A stretch of 64,000 nucleotides of DNA, taken from assembly GCA_945881865.1 (NCBI GenBank), contig CAMCVK010000011.1:62001-126000 (forward strand), given 5' to 3'. Below are positions 60,049-64,000 of the stretch, in pieces. Made by a program: the position numbers and the translations under genes. The notes below the pieces were generated by a model. It had not been told where the DNA came from. It did not search any database and was given only the letters and a program-made list of their open reading frames with translations. Source of the stretch: Fimbriimonas ginsengisoli Gsoil 348 (GTDB lineage Bacteria > Armatimonadota > Fimbriimonadia > Fimbriimonadales > Fimbriimonadaceae). Numbering within the stretch: the stretch's first letter is position 1; every line of letters starts with the position of its first letter.

Positions 60049-60948
60049 TTAGCGAACCGACGTAAACCGCGACAACGAAACCCGGAAGATTTGGCGTTGC
60101 TCGTTGGTGATGAGGAGCGAATCCGGACCATCGAAGCAGATCGCCTCGCACTGGTTGCCGCCGGAGAACACGAATCGCTTGAGGGGTTTCGAGAGGAACT
60201 TATCCTGCGGCGCGGTGGCGTCGAAAAGCCACACGCTTTGAACCGGCGCCTGTGTGAGCACGGCCAGCACCTTCCCATCCGGCGAGGCGTCGGCGGCGGT
60301 CACCCAGCCACCAAGATCAGCTTTCTGGTCAACTTTCTTCAGCATGTTGACCCGGTTTGCCTGCGGCCGTTTCAGCCGGTAGAGCGACGCCGCACCCACC
60401 GGACCCTTCCCGCCTTCGGCGCGGTGCTTCGTAATGACAAAGAGCGTGTCGCGGACGGCGAACAACGCCTCAGAGTCAAAGTCGAAAGTGCCCTTCGGCG
60501 GAAAATCTTTCTGGTCGGGGTAGGCCACCGGATACCAGGCGAACGAGCGTGCGGCCGGGAACGCCATCGGGTTCGGTTCGGTAACGGCGTAGATACCCAA
60601 GTCCCGGCGAGAGTTGCCGTTGTTGCCTAGGTCCGAGACATAGAGCGTGTCGCCGATTCGGGCGATGTCTTCCCAGTCTGCGTTTGCCGCGTTACCGATC
60701 TCGACGCCCTCGTAGTCGCCCGTCTTCGGCTTCTGCCCGATGAAAGTGCCGTCGGCGCGGATCGCGAAGATTCGGGATTTATCTCCGCTGTCGTTGTGAA
60801 CCCAAAACGTATCGGGATAGCGCGCGCTTTTCACAATCCCACTCATCTCCTGGATGGCAGGTGTCATTACCCGGGCCGACTCGGCGAGGACGGGGACTAG
60901 GGGCGTCTGCAGGAGACCCACATAGCAGAGCAAACTGGTGAACATCAT
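60049..60948 (-). CDS. Secreted protein with beta-propeller-like fold, unknown function
   Basis: 299 residues with a signal peptide (about 20 residues). The pattern EMSGIVKSARYPDTFWVHNDSGDKSRIFAIRADG (in part) and NADWEDIARIGDTLYVSDLGNNGNSR (in part) resembles exported proteins with an SdiA-regulated or esterase-like-phytase-type beta-propeller, where D-S-G-x-x-x-x-I-y-a-i, then W-E-D-I-A and D-x-G-D-N-x-x-x-R motifs occur. No catalytic residues are evident. The start ATG 60948 overlaps the stop of the upstream lipoprotein gene (ATGATGA). Confidence 0.75.
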   Translation of the reverse strand: MMFTSLLCYVGLLQTPLVPVLAESARVMTPAIQEMSGIVKSARYPDTFWVHNDSGDKSRIFAIRADGTFIGQKPKTGDYEGVEIGNAANADWEDIARIGDTLYVSDLGNNGNSRRDLGIYAVTEPNPMAFPAARSFAWYPVAYPDQKDFPPKGTFDFDSEALFAVRDTLFVITKHRAEGGKGPVGAASLYRLKRPQANRVNMLKKVDQKADLGGWVTAADASPDGKVLAVLTQAPVQSVWLFDATAPQDKFLSKPLKRFVFSGGNQCEAICFDGPDSLLITNEQRQIFRVSLSRFTSVR

Positions 60949-61967
60949 GATTTTGTACCGGTAAGCCCCTCTGCTGGAATTGCAAAGCCTCTTGTGTCGA
61001 TTACGGCTTCAGTTCCGAATCGCCAGTACACACTCCAAACCGTTCGGGTGGGAACCCCCTTCGTCGCCAACGGGCCGGCCTTCGTCTCGGTCCGCACCGT
61101 TATCGGATATCCACGGGCGGCGTCCGTCACGATTTCAATGTTCGGCTCGCTCGGGCTCTTGCCGGAGATGAGGATGCGCCGCATCTGGAACTTCTTGCCT
61201 CCGGAGGTGACCGTCCGCTCATCGCCGGTGACGTTCATTCCCTTGCTCTTCGCTACTTTCACCAAGTTTTGCAGGGGGGTTTCCTTGGTTCCAACGGCGG
61301 CGAACATGTCCCGGGCGAAGTGAAGCGGCCAGTATTTGAGATCGATGGCCGACGACTTCCGCGCCTTCGGGTCGCCTTGGGGGCGCCAGCCGGTGTTGGA
61401 GAAAACGGTCGCAACGCGTCCGTCGGCAATCAGCGTTTGCTGGTCCAGATCTCGCGGAACACGCTCCATATACGGATACTCGATCCGGTATCGGCGCCCG
61501 TCCAGGATCTGAATCTTCGATTTATCGCGCCCGCTTCCCTGGCCGGATTCGAACAGCGCGTTCGATTCTCCGGAAATCCGACTCGCCTTTTGAAGGGCGG
61601 TGTCGGCGGCCTTCGCGACCAGTTCAGGCGTGAGAGCCTTTGACACCTTGCGGTCGATAGTGAAAATTTTGGTGAGCGCGGCCTTTTGCTCCGGCGAGAC
61701 TTTGGGAACAATTGCTTCGCGCTGTTTGGGGTCGAGTAGGTTCGGCTGGCTTGGCGGCGGACCGGCGTTAGCGCTTGGATTCGTGCTTGGCGGAACCGCG
61801 GTGGCACCGGGCTCCGTCTTCGGGGCTTCGTTGGTCGCCACCGGTTCCGACGGCTTCGGAGCCTCAACTTTCGGCTCAGTGGGCGCGCACCCGATCACGA
61901 CCACGCCAACCAACCACAGACAACCCGCTTTCACGTTCATCAGTTTACTAACGCGCATAGCGGCCAT
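60945..61967 (-). CDS. Putative lipoprotein, unknown function
   Basis: 340 residues. The signal segment ends VVVIGCAP, which may be a lipobox, and a Pro/Glu/Thr/Asn-rich linker of about 50 residues follows. The remaining domain is mixed alpha/beta: LTPELVAKAADTALQKA, YRIEYPYMERVPRDL, TVFSNTGWRPQG, MRRILISGKSPSEPNIEIVTD. It resembles the LolA/DUF2092-like outer-membrane lipoprotein fold in spacing, with 'D..y.i..p......lv.dG...w.y', but this is weak. The start at 61967 overlaps the TGA of the GH57 gene by one base; an ATG at 61940 also gives a good signal sequence. Confidence 0.65.
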   Translation of the reverse strand: MAAMRVSKLMNVKAGCLWLVGVVVIGCAPTEPKVEAPKPSEPVATNEAPKTEPGATAVPPSTNPSANAGPPPSQPNLLDPKQREAIVPKVSPEQKAALTKIFTIDRKVSKALTPELVAKAADTALQKASRISGESNALFESGQGSGRDKSKIQILDGRRYRIEYPYMERVPRDLDQQTLIADGRVATVFSNTGWRPQGDPKARKSSAIDLKYWPLHFARDMFAAVGTKETPLQNLVKVAKSKGMNVTGDERTVTSGGKKFQMRRILISGKSPSEPNIEIVTDAARGYPITVRTETKAGPLATKGVPTRTVWSVYWRFGTEAVIDTRGFAIPAEGLTGTKS

Positions 61968-63652
61968 CAGTGATGCGTGCCTTTCCAGTAATCCAATTTG
62001 AGGTCGGCAAACGGCGCATCCTTCTTCTGGCAGTCCAGCAAGAACTCCGTTTCCTCGTCTGTGAGCGCCACGCCAGCATGCACGGAGGCCGCCATATCGG
62101 CCAACCGGTCGAACCGGTCGAGGTGATCCGTAATGCGAATTTCAGAGTAGTCCTTCGCCGAGACGGTGCTGATGAGGAACTGCCAGTCCGAGCTTTCGGC
62201 CAACAGGATTTCCCTCGCCGCCTGCGTCACGATCTCCTTTGCCGGGCCGGTGCCAAAGTCGCGGACCATCTGCCGCAGCCTCCGCTCCGCCGGGTACAGC
62301 CGCTTCCACGTCCAGGCGTTGTCTTCGTTCAGCCAAGTGTAGTGGTAGCCGCCCTCGCCCCACGAGCCTTCGGGCAGGTGGATCATGTGCTGCGGCGGAT
62401 CCTCGTCGAGTACGTCGCCGCCGCTCAGCATCGTCAGCGTGCCGTCGGCGTGGATGTTGCGCGCGAGGTTGTAGAGGAACTCCGGCCCCTCCCACCACCA
62501 GTGGCCAAACAGCTCGGTGTCATACATGGCAACGAGGGTTCCGGTTCGGTCGGCGAGCCCTTTGTAGGTGGCCAAGGTGCTCTTGAGAACGTTCACCAGG
62601 TCAGCGGCGTGGGCCTGAATCCGCTCGAATGCCTCGTACGGGTCGTACGGCTGCTTCTTGCCGAGGTCCGACTTCTCTTGGCTGATACGCCAATACTTTA
62701 ATCGACCAGGGTACTGCTGTTTATGGAACTCTAGGTAGTGCTCGTCGCCCGGGTAGCCCGAGTCGCCACTCCAGACCTTCACGGTAGTTTGCGGGTCGCG
62801 GGCGAAGCACACGACACCGCTGGGCAGCGCATAGTGCTCGTATTCGCTGCGGAACTCTTCCGGCGGCGTGAAGTATTTCGAGCTGCGCGCGAACATCTCG
62901 GCGAGTTGCGGGAAGTTGCCGGCATAGGTTCCGAGCGGCGTGCCGCCGCGAATCATGTGGGAGTCGACAAAGAAATACTCGATGCCCTCCAGCTTCAGAA
63001 TCTCGTCGGTTCCCAGGCGCGGCCAAGGAATCTCGTCCTCGTTGACCGGCGACTTCCAGGCATAGCGCGGGCGGTAGGCGCACTCGGGAAGCCAGATTCC
63101 GCGTGGCTTCCGGCCGAAGTACTTCTCGTACGTATCGATACCGAGCCGCACCTGCGCCCGGCAGGCTTCGTCGGTGCCCAGCAGCGGCTGGTAGCCGTGG
63201 GTGGCGCCGCTGGTGATGACCTCGATGCTCCCGATATCCTGGAAATGGCGGAAGCCCGCGATGATGCTCCGGTTCCAGCGGTTTTCAAATTGGTCGATCG
63301 ACCGCTGGTAGGCGCGCCGCCAGAACTCGGAAAGGCCCTGCATCCACGGCTCGCCCCGCCGCGCGAACATTTCGCCGTCTTCGTGGGAGGCCTTGATTTT
63401 CTCTTCGCAGTAGGCCACAAACCCGTCTTTGAACGACTCGTCTTCCAGCTGCTCGGCAAGGATCGGCGTCATGTTCACCGTCCAGCGCGGGAAGATGCCT
63501 TCCTTTTCGAGTCGCCATAGGGCGTCGAGCAGCGGGAGGTAGCACTCGGCGGCCGACTCGTTGATCCAGTCGGTGCCGTGGGGGCTCTTCCCGTGGCTCA
63601 ACACGTAGGGCATGTGCGAGTGCAGGCAAAGCAAAAAGCGTCCGACGGCCAT
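61967..63652 (-). CDS. GH57/DUF1957 1,4-alpha-glucan branching enzyme-like protein
   Basis: 561 residues, no signal peptide. RFLLCLHSHMPYVLSHG is the GH57 N-terminal motif with its His residues; WLPECAYRP carries the probable nucleophile Glu, and MYDTELFGHWWWEG the acid/base Asp. The C-terminal ~130 residues are helical (DUF1957-type), as in branching enzymes from Thermococcus and Thermus. It would form alpha-1,6 branches in glycogen or a related glucan in the cytoplasm. Use of ATG 63652 avoids a poorly conserved 41-residue extension. First in a possible operon with the two downstream secreted-protein genes. Confidence 0.88.
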   Translation of the reverse strand: MAVGRFLLCLHSHMPYVLSHGKSPHGTDWINESAAECYLPLLDALWRLEKEGIFPRWTVNMTPILAEQLEDESFKDGFVAYCEEKIKASHEDGEMFARRGEPWMQGLSEFWRRAYQRSIDQFENRWNRSIIAGFRHFQDIGSIEVITSGATHGYQPLLGTDEACRAQVRLGIDTYEKYFGRKPRGIWLPECAYRPRYAWKSPVNEDEIPWPRLGTDEILKLEGIEYFFVDSHMIRGGTPLGTYAGNFPQLAEMFARSSKYFTPPEEFRSEYEHYALPSGVVCFARDPQTTVKVWSGDSGYPGDEHYLEFHKQQYPGRLKYWRISQEKSDLGKKQPYDPYEAFERIQAHAADLVNVLKSTLATYKGLADRTGTLVAMYDTELFGHWWWEGPEFLYNLARNIHADGTLTMLSGGDVLDEDPPQHMIHLPEGSWGEGGYHYTWLNEDNAWTWKRLYPAERRLRQMVRDFGTGPAKEIVTQAAREILLAESSDWQFLISTVSAKDYSEIRITDHLDRFDRLADMAASVHAGVALTDEETEFLLDCQKKDAPFADLKLDYWKGTHH

Positions 63653-63753
63653 GCCCGTATTGTACGTCGGAGTTCGGATTGTCGGAACCGCCCTTGATGA
63701 ACTTGGCCCGCGGTCTTCATTGGGAAAGTTTTCGTGGGTTTTGGACGGGACGA

Positions 63754-63780
63754 TTGCGTTAAATTTTCTTAACAATGCAA
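63754..63780. promoter_or_regulatory. AT-rich inverted repeat in the divergent region
   Basis: TTGC-GTTAA, then six bases, then TTAAC-AAT-GCAA form a near-palindrome between the GH57 start (63652) and the right-end gene (63816). The inner five-base arms are exact; the outer arms pair with a three-base offset. It could be an operator for one or both divergent genes. Confidence 0.25.
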
Positions 63781-63815
63781 CGGATTTGGGTGAACATCGC
63801 GAACAATGTAAATCA

Positions 63816-64000
63816 ATGGGAGTGCTGTCTGCGCCTCGCGCTGGAATTCTCCGCTCGGCGAAAGTGGCGGCTGTCGTGCTCCTTGCGATTGCTTCCGGAT
63901 ACGCCGTTCCGCAGGGGAAGAAGCCCGTTGCAAAACGTTGGCCGAATCAGCTGATTCAAGCCGCTGCCAAGGATCTGAAGCGCAAGAAAATCGTGGCGGT
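63816..64000 (+). CDS. Start of a secreted protein gene (3' truncated by window edge)
   Basis: An open frame from ATG 63816 reaches the window end (61 complete codons). Its N-terminus begins MGVLSAPRAGILRSAKV, then a hydrophobic core AAVVLLAIASGYAVPQG, a plausible signal peptide; KKPVAKRWPNQLIQAAAKDLK follows. No domain can be assigned from this piece. The start is chosen because the frame is open and the signal-like segment follows; no strong ribosome-binding site is visible. Confidence 0.55.
   Translation, partial: MGVLSAPRAGILRSAKVAAVVLLAIASGYAVPQGKKPVAKRWPNQLIQAAAKDLKRKKIVA

Noticed and set aside
1-64000. CRISPR array, insertion sequence, prophage, rRNA or tRNA genes
   Set aside because: No regularly spaced short repeats, transposase or integrase motifs, phage structural genes, or cloverleaf-type sequences were recognised by reading; a tRNAscan or Infernal run would be the decisive check.

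Overview
The window looks like a chromosomal piece of a GC-rich, free-living bacterium, most likely an Armatimonadota member of the Fimbriimonadia type. This placement is an inference. It rests on the pseudopilin at 30773 (N-terminus with the [11 protein letters not shown] stretch typical of that phylum), several large secreted proteins without familiar homologues, and a rearranged ribosomal protein operon. No rRNA, tRNA, CRISPR array, prophage or insertion sequence was recognised.

Region 1 (1-15800) is an exopolysaccharide locus. It has a priming sugar transferase, a very large SLBB outer-membrane export protein, two Wzz-like chain-length proteins without a kinase domain, a MurA-like enolpyruvyl transferase, one GT4-type glycosyltransferase, a PQQ-like beta-propeller, and a tightly overlapping minus-strand operon of GalE-like epimerase, acyltransferase, Wzz, Wzy-like polymerase and Wzx flippase. 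A Gfo/Idh/MocA oxidoreductase is cut by the left edge.

Region 2 (15843-36653) is mixed: CocE/NonD hydrolase, DUF3298 protein, TatD nuclease, ECF sigma factor, a large secreted protein of unknown function, a TPR protein, a GHL6-type glycoside hydrolase, an alpha/beta hydrolase, MnmG, GalT, a pseudopilin with its own terminator, a beta-propeller phytase, a Uma2 nuclease, a site-2 protease and two tandem NHL-repeat lipoproteins.

Region 3 (36717-44735) starts with prfC and holds a 1572-bp tandem duplication. The repeat unit carries the 3' end of prfC, a CAP-domain secreted protein gene and the first 44 bases of the next gene. Downstream lie three genes resembling a D-apionate catabolic set: ApnL-like lactonase, ApnO-like oxidoisomerase and OiaC-like decarboxylase. 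A PRC-barrel protein follows.

Region 4 (44719-57821) is minus-strand. From its upstream end it runs rpsN-rpsH-rplF-rplR-rpsE-rpmD-rplO-secY-adk-(LMW tyrosine phosphatase)-infA-rpmJ-rpsM-rpsK-rpoA-rplQ-truA-rplM-rpsI, ends at a strong terminator, and is followed by a DNA repair pair (Y-family polymerase and photolyase-related protein). The usual rplN-rplX-rplE genes are absent upstream of rpsN, rpsD is absent between rpsK and rpoA, and a phosphatase gene is wedged between adk and infA. rpmJ is only 37 codons long.

Region 5 (58033-64000) holds an SGNH hydrolase, a beta-helix protein, two secreted or lipoprotein genes of unknown function, a GH57/DUF1957 branching-enzyme-like protein, and the start of another secreted protein cut by the right edge.
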